The notes under the pieces: generated by a model
Databases searched by the model: none
Seen by the model: only the letters and a program-made list of their open reading frames with translations
What the model was told of the DNA's origin: nothing
Shown here: in pieces, positions 11,732 to 25,122 of the stretch
Layout: each line of letters begins with the position of its first letter
How positions within the stretch are numbered: the stretch's first letter is position 1
Position numbers and translations under genes: made by a program
Origin: Plotosus lineatus
Lineage: Eukaryota; Chordata; Actinopteri; Siluriformes; Plotosidae
Reading direction: 5' to 3'
NCBI GenBank assembly: GCA_024760905.1
Contig: CM045733.1
Coordinates: 39,575,001 to 39,639,000, forward strand
Length of the DNA: 64,000 nucleotides

Positions 11732-14700
11732 GCATATAATAACAGTGGTACCTTGTAGTAACAAACATTCAAAAATAATGCATAAGATGTTAATAAAATA
11801 TAAATGCACTCGGCCCCCGACTTAACGAAATTAATCCGTTCCAGAAGCGGTTTCATAACCTGGACTTTTCGTAAGTTGAACCGCGTTTTACGATTTGTTC
11901 CAAGGCCCCCAATACTACCCCCTAAAACCCTTTAAAAAGTGTAAAAGTATACCTTTTAAGGCCTCTGCTTCAATATCGTACCGATGGTAGACCAGTTTGG
12001 CCATATTTCTTTCCGATTTCACTCAACTGCATGCCACGAGCCCGCTTCTTTTCACTCGCACCGGGAATCGCGCGTATGTGTGTGTGCACGCGTGTTTGTT
12101 GACCATGTCTTCTTGGCAAAGTTATAATCTTACAAATGTTTATGCAAGGTTAAAAGCCTGAGCCAAACAATAAAGTTGCAATGAGCGCAGTTGAAAAACT
12201 CAAGAAACAACAGTAACTCTGTCCTTACACGAAAAGCATCATGGATATTATGGAGATGGAATAGCCAATGGGAGGGAGCTGCGTCATCCCTTCTAGCCAA
12301 TGAGAGGCCAGCGGGGCGGGATGTTGGGAGATAGCCAATGGTAGGCCAGCGGAGGAGGATGCTTGGGGGTAGCCAATGGGAGGCCAGTGGGGCAGGATGT
12401 TGGGAGGTAGACAATGGGAGGCCAGTTTTGATTTTGTTTTGTTTGTTCGTTTTTTTCACTATGCTCGCTGATGACCGGACTACCCTACTACAGCTATGAG
12501 AGCAGTCCTTTTGGCCATTTCGAACTGAGCACACTCAATTACTATCCTGAGCTCATATACTACAGCAGCTCAATGCTAGCCACACCCCGAATAAAAATAA
12601 GCCCAGGCGGAGACGCTGCAGGCGGGGAGGGGCCGAACCACGACTCCAGCACTTAGTTTGCAGTGGAGGGTTAGCCCCCCCAGTTATACTGCTTGCAAAT
12701 GTTCAGTCTCTGCAAAACAGAATGGGGAGCTTCATGCTCGGATTGCAATGCAGAGGGATAATTTTTTCCCCCAAACAAAATAATGGGCATAGTGCAATAT
12801 AATATAATTATAATATAGTGTCATTTAGTACAGTTTAATTTATTGTTGTTGTATCTACTGACTTATTTATTTGTTGTACTTTTATTATCATATTATTATT
12901 ATAATTATTACTATTATTATTATTATACTGTTTATCGGGCCTGAGTAAAGTCCTTTTTAAATATCGTATTTTATGTATTTATTTTGTATAATGTGTTTTT
13001 ATTGGTTTGAGCCTTCCTTCCTGTTTTGTAACTTGGGTCTTTGCACGACCGCACAAGAATTCCTGTGTGTGTAAATGCACAAATGGTCAATAAAAATCTT
13101 GAATCTTTAAATATTATGTATAATTTTGTGTGTTCGCCTTCGAGATCGCGCTTACATATTTATATTCAAATGAATTCTCGCATCAGGTATCATGAGTCGA
13201 GACTCCCAGCATGCTTTGCGAGAGACTCTAATGAACAGAGAATACATTGTATTGAGACATGTAATTTGCACACTATATTTGATGATATTCCCGGTACTTC
13301 TAGAGTCATCAACCAGATATGCATGAAAAAATTTTCAGTAACGAAACTTTCCTCTGCTATTAATATCAACAAAATAACCAAAAAAAAAAGTTTCCCTTCA
13401 ATGGATTTTTCAGCACAAATTTAGTGATGTCGAAGGAAATAAGAAAAAAAATAAGGCCACTACATTTAAAATATTATTTACAATTTTGAAAAAAATCCGT
13501 CAACCAGAAAATAAAAAATGAGTGGCCTAATGGTGCTTATAGCACACTTGTTTATAGTAATGTTGAAAGGCTCTCCGTTTTGTTATAATGTTTATAAGTA
13601 TAGCTGAAATGTTAATGATGACCTGAAATAAAAACTATGAGAACTACTTATGCTCAAAATTGATCACAAAGTAATACAGACACTACCATTCATATGTGGG
13701 GGTAAATCAAGTAGTGTCTGTATTACTTTGTGATCAATTCTGGGCTGTAGTTCTCATAGTTTTTATTTCAGGCCATCATTGACATTTCAGCTATTAACAC
13801 TTACAGTAAGCTTATGTGATATTTTATATTATATTTCATTATTTTCAGCTACCTAAACCATCATCTATTATCATCTATTATCTCAAGTGCTTGATTTCAT
13901 TACTACAGCTGATTACAGTGCATGCTTTCATTTATTTACTGATTTTCATAACTTTTATTCACATCATCCATATGCCCCCCCCCCCCCCCTCTCTCTCTCT
14001 CTCAACCATCCATCCAATCCATTTGTCCATCTTGGTTCAGTTTGGTGCAGGGTGAGGAGGCAGAAAAGTCAGCAGGTCACAGGAGAAGGTACAGACAGCT
14101 AATGTGACAGTCTTACCATTTAATGGTTTAACATTTGAAATAAAACATTAATATACAAAGACTACATTCATCACACAATCAACTGGAAAGCATTTTGTTC
14201 TGCATATACAGGTACACTGTTATCTGCTCAAGGGGAAAAAATCTCATTTATACGTTGCTTAAGCAACGTGACACCACAGTGCTTCATAACAGAATATAAT
14301 GATAAATAAAAATATATACGAGCTATATAAATATCTACTGCTAAAACCATCTACATCTCTTGCTCTTCCTTTCTCTCTCTCTTACACTCTTTCTTTCTGA
14401 CTCTGTCTGTCTCTGTATTGCTCCATTTACCCCCCTCTAATTTTCTAACCAGTATGAGCTGGTGTCCATCACATGTTCCTCGCCCTGAGATGGAGATGAA
14501 CTCTAGAAGGTAAACATCAGCATTTTCTTCCACCACTTCAGACCACAGTGTTTGTGGTGCTCTAATGAGACATAAAAAGATTGAGATAGAGAGAGACCAC
14601 ACTTCCTTTTCTGGACCTGATAGACTGCACTTGCACTTCCGTTTAACACTTGATGTCACGGATGTGGCGTTAGCACACACACACACACACACACACACTT

Positions 14701-17700
14701 CTGCTCACTCATCTACATTGTGGAGTAAATGCTGATATTTATTAGTCCAAACAAACTGCTTAATAAACATGACTGATATACTGATTTGGATCTCTGAGCC
14801 TCAGGACAGGTAAGGGCTGAAGTTACATGGCTGCTATTGCATTAACTAAATAGGACCAGTGTGATCTGATTTATCACCTATTTGAATTAAATATTTAATT
14901 TAATCATTATACTGAGCGGATGATCAAATAAAAAAAAAAATAATGCTCAGTTTGACACAAACACTTGGAGCAAGCATCTGTCTGTCTTCCTTTCGGCTTT
15001 TCCCCTTTTACTCGGGAGTCGCCACAGCAAATCATCTGATTCGCACATTTGATTTGGCAGGGGTTTTTACGTCGGATGCCCTTCCTGTCACAACCCTTTT
15101 AGCAAGGGACAGAAACACGCTGACGACTTTGCAGTCTACTCTTTACGACAGTCAGCAATGGTTCTTTTACATGCCTCTCACCATAGACAGTGAGAGACAT
15201 GGCCCACCTTTGATAACCCAGTTAGCCGCACTGGGGACTTGGAGCAAGCATCTCAATCTTTAAATAAACCACAATCAGGCTTGAGTTTGTTTTTCTTTGT
15301 TTCAACGTAGTATATATTAAAAGACCTTTGCAGACTGTGAAGCATGGAACTCAACGGACTTGCCACAGTGTCATTGTTAAAATGTGGGAAAATTAAAATA
15401 GAAAAAGTAATCTCTTTTTAAATAATTGTTGCTTGGAGGTACTGTAGCACATCCTCTCATATGTGCACTGTGGAGCTCACCTGTGTGTGTCATGATGTTA
15501 AATCCCCGCGCCCAATACAGTAGGCCCTCGACATTCGCAGGGGTTCGGTTCCGGGTCCTCCCGCGAATCGAGATAATCCGCAGGTTCTGTACCTGGAAGT
15601 AAAATCCCATGTATCACGTCACATGCGAGAACGAGCAAATGGAATTAAAATACTGTGTATCTATTACACACGATAAAATATGCTTCATAAACACGTTCTA
15701 TAAACGGTCTTACTCATTAATACTCTATTAATGTAGTAAAATGTAGTAATGATTAAGAAAAACTTTTCAATTTTTACTGTTATATTTACTGATGATGAAA
15801 TATAAACATTCGACAGCATATACTGTTGTAAAGCACTAGTATTAAAGTCTTTTTTGATTATTATTCCAGTACAGTATCTAAGTTAATGTTTGTGTGTGAG
15901 ATTTTATGTTCTGTTGCATGTTTAACAAACAATACCAAAAGGATAAACTTTATGCTTCATGTCCTTTTACATTGGGGCAGTGGTGGTCTAGTGGTTAGGG
16001 CGCAGGATCGCTGATCCTAAGGTTGGGGTTTCAAGTCTCCACAAGGTTGCCACTGTCCCCCCAGTGCAGCTAACTGGGTTATCAAAGGCCGGCCATGTCA
16101 CTCACTGTCTATGGTGAGAGGCATGTAAAAGAACCATAGCTGACTTTCGTAAAGAGTGGGCTGCAAAGCCGTCGGCATGTTTCTGTCCCTTGTTAAAAGG
16201 GTTGTGTCAGGAAGGGCATCCGACGTAAAAACCAATGCCAAATCAAATATGCGAATCAGATGATTCGCTGTGGCGACGCCTGAGAAAGGGAAAAAGCTGA
16301 AAGGAAAGATGTCCTTTTACATTGAACTTGGAGGGACGTCTCCAAGATGGCGCTTCCTAGAGGGCGACGTCGCGGAGTTCTCAGAGTCAAATTGTTTCTT
16401 TGTTCATTTTAATTTGTTTTATTTGTTTTGTTTGTTCATGTTTTGCACTATGCTCGTCTATGACCGGTCGTCCCTACTACAGCTATAAGATCGGAGTATC
16501 TTCGGGCGTGTATAACTAAACACGCTCAACTGGGCTTCTTGTTAGCCAGGATGTGGCTAGCACTGAGCTAATATGCTATATAATATGCACCCCGGCTAAC
16601 AAGAAGCTCATTCAAAGTTCTCAGATTCTCCGGCGCTTGGTTAGCACTTCCGGCCATACTGCTTGAAAATGTTCAGTCCCTGCGAAACAAGATGGATGAG
16701 CTTCATGCTTAGATTTCTGCTGTGTTTCTGTGAAACATGGCTCGAGGAGACGAGGCGATTGCACCAGCCGGCTACACGGCCTTCATCCCCTGCAATCCCA
16801 AGCGCCGGAGTCGTCGTTCGGCCCCTTCCCGCCTGGGCTTCTTGTTAGCTGGGGTGCGGCTAGCATTGATCTACCATAGCATATTAGCTCAGTGCTAGTC
16901 ACACCCCGGCGAACAAGAAGCCCAGTTGAGCGTGCTTAGTTATACATACCGAAGGTATTCCGATCTTATAGCTGTAGTAGAGTTGACCAGTCGTAGACGA
17001 TCATAGTGCAAAACAACAAATAAAACAAATTGAAACAAACAAACAATTTGACTCTGAGAACTCCGCGACGTCGCCCTCTGGGCAGCGCCATCTTGGAGAC
17101 ATCACTCCAAGTTCAACGTAAAAGGACACGAAGAGTACTGTAATAAAGTTTATCCTTTTGGTATCGTTTGTTAAACATGCTACAGAACATAAAATCTCAC
17201 GCATAAACATGAACTTAGGTACTGTACTGGAATAATAATTGAAAACGATTGTAATACAACAGTTCAGAGAAAACCGTCGTTTCTCAGGAGAAAGTCTTAT
17301 TTCTTCAGAAGAGACATCCAGTGTTTTCTATCGCTTAGCCAGAGATGGCGCAAAGAGTTTTAGCGGTATCATAGAGCTTAACTGGTAATTAAAACACACA
17401 CACACAAAAAAGGCTCATTGACAACTTGTGCGCGAATGAGGAAAAAGGGGCAGGACATCAAACTGTGGGTGCAAAACCGCGAATAGTCAAGGGCCTACCG
17501 TATCACATTTTTAAGATGTTTCCACTTTTATTTCCAGTGTGTACTTGTACTAAACCAACAATTTCCCTCAGGTTCAGTGAATGCCATTGAATTGAATAGT
17601 CTCTGAGATGGAACTTTGACGTGTGTGTGTGTGTGTCTGTGTGTAGTTATAGTCTTGAGGGTTTAGCTGCTGAGGATGAGGTGAAAATGCCGAGCATACA

Positions 17701-17991
17701 ACACTCCACACATGCGTCCATGATGGAGAGAGAGGAGAGAGGATCTCTCGCTTCTCTCACTGAGGAAGAGAATGAGAACATCATGGGGGATAACAGCAGC
17801 TTAGACAACCAGGTACGCATATATGAATGATGAAATCAAAATTTGTAAGCATGCCTTTGAGAGAAGTTGCTTGGTAAGTACATATTTGTGTTTGCAGAGA
17901 TCTGTTCAGGACGTAGGATCCGGGTTTATTCCTCCTTATACACTCACCAAATCCATGTCCATGTCAGCAATCAATCCAAAAGATCTGGATG

Positions 17992-18040
<49 letters not shown>

Positions 18041-20478
18041 TTTTTATGGGGGAGGGGTTTCTTGACGCTACCCTCCTTCTCCTTTTATCCACATTGACCT
18101 CAGACTTGATTTACAGCCATGAGCATGATTTTGAAAAGTGCATGTTTGCAACCTTTTTTGGGTTTACTCTACGATACTTTCAGGAAACCTCACCATGAGA
18201 ATGCTGCTGTTAATTTTTCTTCTGTGTTTATTTCCTGGTCACTTTCCCCACAAAAATTAAATTATTTTACACCATATTGGGACTTATTTAGTGCAAATGC
18301 GTACAGCATTACTGGCTGATGCTAATGTAGCTCACAATATATAGAAGCTTATTCCTAACTGTTCAGCTGCTGCATAAGCAACATTACATTGGTATGTGTG
18401 TGTGACAATGAAATTTTCTGTAAATAAGACAGAATGAATGGGGGGAAAACAAGAATGGGAAAGAAGGACTGATTAAAGTATAGAAATAAATAATTAAGAA
18501 AAGAGGCGTTATGCATCATGGACGAAAACACGAAAGTGGGTTAGAGATGAGTAAGTATGAGACGGAAAAAAAAGTAGCACAGCAATTGTAAAAAGAAGGT
18601 GCAGAAAAGACAGGAACTAAGACTAAGGAACTATGCACAAGCATAGCTTAGTGTAGTTCCTTAGTTGTCTTCTGTGCACTTTCTTTTTGTACTTGTGTAC
18701 ATATAGGTTCATCCTATGTACACCTATATATCTATTCAAATATTCACATATATTCAGACTATAGCAATTATTATAGCAATCGACAATAAAAAGAAAACCC
18801 AAGAACGATTTTAAAAATTACAGAAAAGGGAAGATTAAAGTTATAAAAGTTGAAGCAATCTGAAAATAAAAGTAAGGAATAAAAAATAAACGAAGCAAGA
18901 CTATAAGCAACAACAAAACAACAAAAGCTACAGACAGATGCTCCTCGACAGGTTTTTAATTGGTTCCGGACGGCTGAACGCAAGTTGAAAGTGAATGTAA
19001 GTTGTTACAATGACGTGTGGCATATGACGCTCATACTGCACTATACATCCATAAATACCATTACTGTATCTCATAAAACACCCCTAAATCAATTATTATA
19101 AACATAACATTGTATAATAATATCAAATAATATCAACATTAATTTCAAATAAGACACTTATTTATACCGAGTCACTTTACATGAAGCTTAAAACAGCCAA
19201 TCAACGCTTACAATATGTGAGGCACTCAAAACCGAAAGTAGTGTACTTTTGAAAGTAGTGTACTTGCTGTGGGTTATACAGACTTCCGGTCTTTCAAGTG
19301 CACAAGGGTGCCATTGAACTCATTTAGAACACAGCCTGCACTGATGTGAATCACCAGCAGAGCAGAGAGTTCTTTCTTTTCTGGATTCGGGTTTTCATTC
19401 ATTTTACAACTCTCTTTGCTTAACTGAGTATGCAGGGTAGATTGCGCCGATCCAAGCAGATAGTTAATTCATCTCTGTGTATGAGACTTGCACCCATGCT
19501 AGTAGGCTTACGCTTCTGACCAACCATATTTGCTGAGGGTTACAAAAGTCAGAAAAACAATGTAAACACAAAAATCACAGAGACGACGTCTTAACACAAG
19601 GGTAACACGCTATATAACTGATATATACAGTCGGCCCCCGACCTACGAAATTAATCTGTTCCAGAGCCTTTTTCGTGATGCAGGGATTTTGTCAGTCGGG
19701 GTCGAATTTTACATGTTAAACGCCTAATTCGTTCCAAGGCTCCAGTCTTTGGACTGGATAAACCCCATAAACCCTTTAAAAATGATAAAAGTACATCAAT
19801 TTTGTATGAAATATGTGTTAAAAGTAAAAGAAAATTATTTATTAAACCATTTAAACATTTTATTAACATATTTATTAAACCATTATTAACATTTTTTATT
19901 AACACACACCTGTCTATCTCTCTCTCTCTCCCCCCCTCTGTCTCCCTCCCTCTCATGCGCACTGCGGGCCACGCCCACAAGATGTGGAATGCAAAGCGCA
20001 TTCCCTGCTTGACAGTTGGAAGGTCCAAACTCAACTTGAACTTCATTCCTTGAGGGATCGGAATTCCAAATGAGCTCAAATGCGCTCACATTTATTAAAC
20101 ATTTACTGAATGAAGCAACTTAAAAATCTAAACTGAAAAAACTAAAGAGTTAAGATTCCTTCTGTCTCTATCTCTCTCGGAATTACAGTACCTGTTTGAA
20201 AGATCAGAGGTCCTCACTGTATTTCTGCTTTAAGGTCTCCTTCTGGTTCTGCATCATCCCTCTTAGCCAATGGGAGGCCAGCAGGGTGGGATGTTGAGAG
20301 ACAGCCAATGAGAGAGCAAATCGCGCATCGTTTGAAATTTTGATTGGCGCGTTTGAATTTTGAATTTCTTTTCATAAGAGGGCGTTGTTTTCAGATCCCG
20401 GGGATGGAAACTTAGGAAAATGATCTTCGTAGCCCGGGGTCTTCGTAAGTAGGGGGCCGACTGTGTATGTGTGTGTGT

Positions 20479-20510
<32 letters not shown>

Positions 20511-23500
20511 ACTAGTCCTTCTCAAAAACTTAGCATATTGTGAGAAAGTTAATTATTTTCTGTAATGTACTGATAAAAATTAAACTTTCATATATTTTAG
20601 ATTCATTGCACACCAACTGAAATATTTCAGGTCTTTTATTGTTTTAATACTGATGATTTTGGAATACAGCTCATGAAAACCAAAAATTCCTATCTCAAAA
20701 AATTAGCATATCATGAAAAGGCACTCTAAATGAGCTATTAACCTAATCATCTGAATCAACCAATTAACTCAAAACACCTGAAAAAGATTCCTGAGGCTTT
20801 TAAAAACTCCCAGCCTGGTTCATTACTCAAAACCGCAATCATGGGTAAGACTGCCGACCTGACTGCTGTCCAGAAGGCCATCAGTAATGCCATCAAGCAA
20901 GAGGGTAAGACACACAGAAATCTCTGAGCGAATAGGCTGTTCCCAGAGTGCTCTATCAAGGCACCTCAGTGGGATGTCTGTGGGAAGGAAAAAGTGTGGC
21001 AGAAAACACTGCATAACCAGAAGAGGTGACCGGACCCTGAGGAAGATTGTGGAGAAGGGCCGATTCCAGACCTTGGGGGACCTGTGGAAGCAGTGGACTG
21101 GGCTACAGGTGCTGCATTCCCCAGGTCAAGCCACTTTTGAACCAGAAACAGCGGCAGAAGCGCCTGACCTGGGCTACAGAGAAGCAGCACTGGACTGTTG
21201 CTCAGTGGTCCAAAGTACTTTTTTCAGATGAAAGCACATTTTGCATGTCATTCAGAAATCAAGATGCCAGAGTCTGGAGGAAGACTGGGGAGAAGGAAAT
21301 GCCAAAATGCCTGAAGTCCAGTGTCAAGTACCCACAGTCAGTGATGGTCTGGGGTGCCGTGTCAGCTGCTGGTGTTGGTCCACTGTGTTTTATCAAGGGC
21401 AGGGTCAATGCCCCTAGCTATCAGGAGATTTTGGAGCACTTCAAGCTTCCATCTGCTGAAAAGCTTTATGGAGATGAAGATTTCATTTTTCAGCAGAACC
21501 TGGCACCTGCTCACAGTGCCAAAACCACTGGTAAATGGTTTACTGACCATGGTATTACTGTGCTCAATTGGCCTGCCAACTCTCCTGACCTGAACCCCAT
21601 AGAGAATCTGTGGGATACTGTGAAGAGAAAGTTGAGAGACAACAGACTGCACTGTGGATGAGCTTAAGGCTGCTATCGAAGCATCCTGGGCCTCTGTAAC
21701 ACCTCAGCAGTGCCACAGGCTGATTGTCTCCATGCCACGCCGCATTGAAGCAGTCATTTCTGCAGAAGGATTCCCGACCAAGTATTGAGTGCATAACTGA
21801 ACATAATTATTTGAAGGTTGACTTTTTTTTGTATTAAAAGCACTTTTTTTATTGGTCGGATGAAATATGCTAATTTTTTGAGATAGGGATTTGTAGTTTT
21901 TGTTTACTTTTTTTGCCAAAATTATCAGTACATTACAGAAAAATGCAGCCGTGAGGGGGGCACAAACAAGTGCCCGCCCTCATGCCGGTCCCAAGCCCGG
22001 ATCAATGCAGAGGGTTGCGACAGGAAGGGCATCCGGCGTAAAACTTTTGCCAGAACATAAAATGCGAACCGTAAAGACAAATTTCATACCGGATCGGTCG
22101 AGACCCGGGTTAACAACGACCGCTATCAGTGCTGTTAACCAACAGGATGCTGGTGGAAATTGGACTACTGTTGGTTGAAGATGTCGAAGAAGGAAAGGCG
22201 GGAAGCGTGAGTTTAGGACTGAAAGTAGGGACTTTGAATATTGGAACTATGGCAGGAAAAGGTAGAGAGCTGGCTGACATGATGCAGAGGAGGAAGCTGG
22301 ACATATTGTGTGTTCAGGAGACCAGGTGGAAGGGTAGCAAGGCTAGAAGCTTAGGAGCAGGGTTTAAGCTGTTTTTTCATGGTGTTGATGGGAAGAGAAA
22401 TGGAGTAGGAGTCATCTTGAAGGAGGGGATGGTCAGGAATGTTCTAGAAGTGAAAAGAGTGTCAGACAGAGTGATGAGTCTCAAGTTAGAAATTGAAGGC
22501 GTGATGTTCAATGTTGTTAGTGCTTATGCCCCACAGGCAGGATGTAAGCGAGAAGAGAAGGAGAGAGGTGAAAGAGTGGTCATTGGGGCAGACTTCAATG
22601 GACATGTTGGTGCAGGCAACAAAGGGGACGAGGAAGTGATGGGCAGGTTTGGTATCCAGGACAGGAACACAGACGGACAGATGGTAAATTTTGCAAAAAG
22701 GATGGAAATGGCTGTGGTGAATACTTTCTTCCAGAAGAGACAGGAGCATAGGGTGACTTATAAAAGTTGAGGTAGGAGCACACAGGTAGACTACATCTTG
22801 TGTTGGCGGTGTAATTTGAAGGAGGTCAGTGACTACAAAGTAGTAGTGGGTGAGAGTGTTGCCAAACAGCATAGGATGGTGATGTGCAGGATGATGCCGG
22901 TGGAAAGAAAGGTGAAGAAAGCAAAGGCAGAGCAGAAGACAAAGTGGTGGAAGCTGAAAAAAGAAGAGTGTCGTGTTGTCTTCAAGGATGAGTTGAAACA
23001 GGTTTTTAGTGGTCAGGAAGTGCTTCCAGATGACTGGACAACTACAGTTTATGTGATCAGGGAGACAGTTGGGAGAGTACTAGGCGTGTTCTCTGGAAGG
23101 AAAGTAGATAAGGAGACTTGGTGGTGGAATGAGTAAGTGCAGGAGTGCATACAAAAGAAGAGGTTTGCTAAGAAGAAATGGGACATATAGAGGACCGAGG
23201 AGAGTAAACAGCAGTACAGGGAGACACAGCGTAAGGCAAAGGTAGTGGTGTCAAAGGCCAAACAGAGGGTGTATGATGACTTGTATGCTTGGTTGGACAG
23301 TAAGGAGGGAGAAAATGATTTATACAGGTTGGCACAGCAAAGAAATAGAGATGGGAAGGACATGCAGCAAGTTAGTGATTAAGGACAGAGAGGGAAACTT
23401 GTTGACTGATGACAGAAGTGTGCTGCGAAGATGGAAAGAGTATTTTGAAGAGCTGATGAATGAGGAAAATGAGAGAGAGAAAAAAAAGAGTAGAAGAGGT

Positions 23501-25066
23501 GACTGTTGAGGACCAGGAAGTAGCAAAGATTAGTAAGGGTGAAGTGAGGAGGGCATTGAAGAGGATGAAGAGTGGAAAGGAAGTTGTTCCTGATGACATA
23601 CTGGTGTAGGTATGGAAGTGTCTAGGAGAGATAGCAGTTGATTTTCTGACAAGAACATTCAATAAGGTCTTAGAGAGTGAGATGATGCCGGAGGAATGGA
23701 GGAGAAGTGTGCTTGTGCCTATTTTTAAGAACAAGGGAGATGTGCAGAGTTGTGGCAACTACAGAGGGATAAAGATGATGAGCCATACGATGAAGCTATG
23801 GGAAAAATAGTAGAGGCTAGACTCAGGGCAGAGGTCAGCATTTGTGAACAACAGTTTGGTTTCATGCCAAGAAAGAGCACCACAGATGCAGTGTTTGGTT
23901 TGAGGATGTTAATAGAGAAGTACAGAGAAGGTCAGAAGGAGCTGCATTTTTTTCTTTGTGAATCTGGAGAAAGCATATTACAGGGTGCCGAGAGAGGAAC
24001 TGTGGTATTGCATGAGGAAGTCTGGAGTGGCAGAGACGTATGTTCGAGTGGTGCAGGACATGTATGAGAGATGTAAGACAGTGGTGAAATGTGCTGTCGG
24101 TGTGACAGAAGAGTTCAAGGTGGAGGTAGGACTGCATCAAGGGTCAGCTCTTAGCCCCTTCTTGTTTGCTCTGGTGATGCACAGGCTGACAGATGAGGTT
24201 AGACAAGAATCTCTATGCACCATCGTGTTTGCACATGACATTGTGATCTGTAGTGAGAGCAGAGAACAAGTTCAGGAAAATCTAGAGAGGTGGAGGTATG
24301 CCCTGGAAAGGAGAGGAATGAAGGTTAGCCTCAGTAAAACAGAATACATGTGTGTGAACGACAAGGACCCCAGAGGAACGGTGAGGTTACAGGGAGTAGA
24401 GATAAAGAAGGTGGAGGATTTTGAGTACTTTGGCTCAACAATCCAGAGCAATGGAGAGTGTGGAAAAGAGGTGAAGAAGCGTGTGCAGGCAGGTTGGAAT
24501 GGTTGGAGAAAAATGTCTGGTGTGACGTGTGATAGGAGGGTCTCGGCGAGATTGAAAGGCAAAGTGTACAAGACTGTGTTGAGGCCAGCGATGTTGTATG
24601 GTTTAGAAACAGCGGCCCTGGGGAAAAGACTGGAGGCTGAGCTGTAGGTAGCAGAGTTGAAAATGTTGAGGTTCTCTTTGGGAGTAACGAGGATGGATAG
24701 GATCAGAAATAAGCACATCAGAGGGACAGCACATGTAAGACGTTTTGTAGACCAGGTCAGAGAGGCTAGTTTGAGATGGTTTGGACATGTACAGAGCAGG
24801 GATAGTGAGTATATTGGCAGCAGGATGCTGAGGTTGATACTACCAGGCAGAAGGTCTCGAGGAAGACCAAAGAGAAGATTTATGGATGTCGTGAAGGAGG
24901 ACATTAAGGTAGTTGGAGTAATAGTGTAAGATACAGAGGATCGGGTGAGATGGAGGTGGATGGTTGTTCTGTTCGACCCATGAAGGGAAAAGCAGAAAGG
25001 AAAAGATGATCAGTACAATACAGAACATAATGAACTTTATCACAATATGCTAATATTTTGAGAAGG

Positions 25067-25122
<56 letters not shown>

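Larger units (their letters stand above)
15518..17500. mobile_element. Tigger-like element, family C, copy C1, composite
   Basis: Left end CAGTAGGCCCTCGACATTCG, right end GAATAGTCAAGGGCCTACCG, with TA on both sides. The 2-kb interior holds a SINE and two LINE-derived arms in inverted orientation. A partial copy of the left end lies at 44590-44852 on the minus strand. Confidence 0.75.
21944..25008 (+). mobile_element. RTE-type LINE, near full length, nested in Tc1
   Basis: 5' end TGCAGCCGTGAGGGGGGCAC, 3' end GAAGGGAAAAGCAGAAAGGA. The flanks repeat ATCAGTACATTACAGAA (21924-21940) and ATCAGTACAATACAGAA (25009-25025), a ~17-bp target duplication with one mismatch. It encodes an endonuclease and RT in several broken frames and is in the opposite orientation to the copy at 1578-4590. 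Confidence 0.88.
20512..25071 (+). mobile_element. Tc1-like transposon, copy 1, with an RTE in its right repeat
   Basis: Left end CTAGTCCTTCTCAAAAACTT after TA; right end TATTTTGAGAAGGACTAG. The left terminal repeat is ~200 bp and holds two direct repeats, outer (CTCAAAAACTTAGCATATTG) and inner (CTCAAAAAATTAGCATATCA): an IR/DR layout as in Sleeping-Beauty-type elements. A decayed transposase lies at 20841-21788. The right repeat is split at about 21942 by a 3.07-kb RTE. Confidence 0.9.

Noticed and set aside
13041..13424. A 127-residue plus-strand frame in the intron
   Set aside because: No recognisable domain, no suitable splice sites with matching phase, and AT-rich composition like the surrounding intron.
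15974..16050. tRNA genes at the A/B box sites (15974, 25553, 41841, 59408, and 52.5 kb minus)
   Set aside because: The boxes are present but acceptor stems do not pair, and each is fused to a repeated non-tRNA body with target duplications. They are SINE heads.
21047..21661. The 204-residue frame as a functional Tc1 transposase
   Set aside because: It begins mid-protein after frameshifts and has Asn at the second catalytic Asp position.
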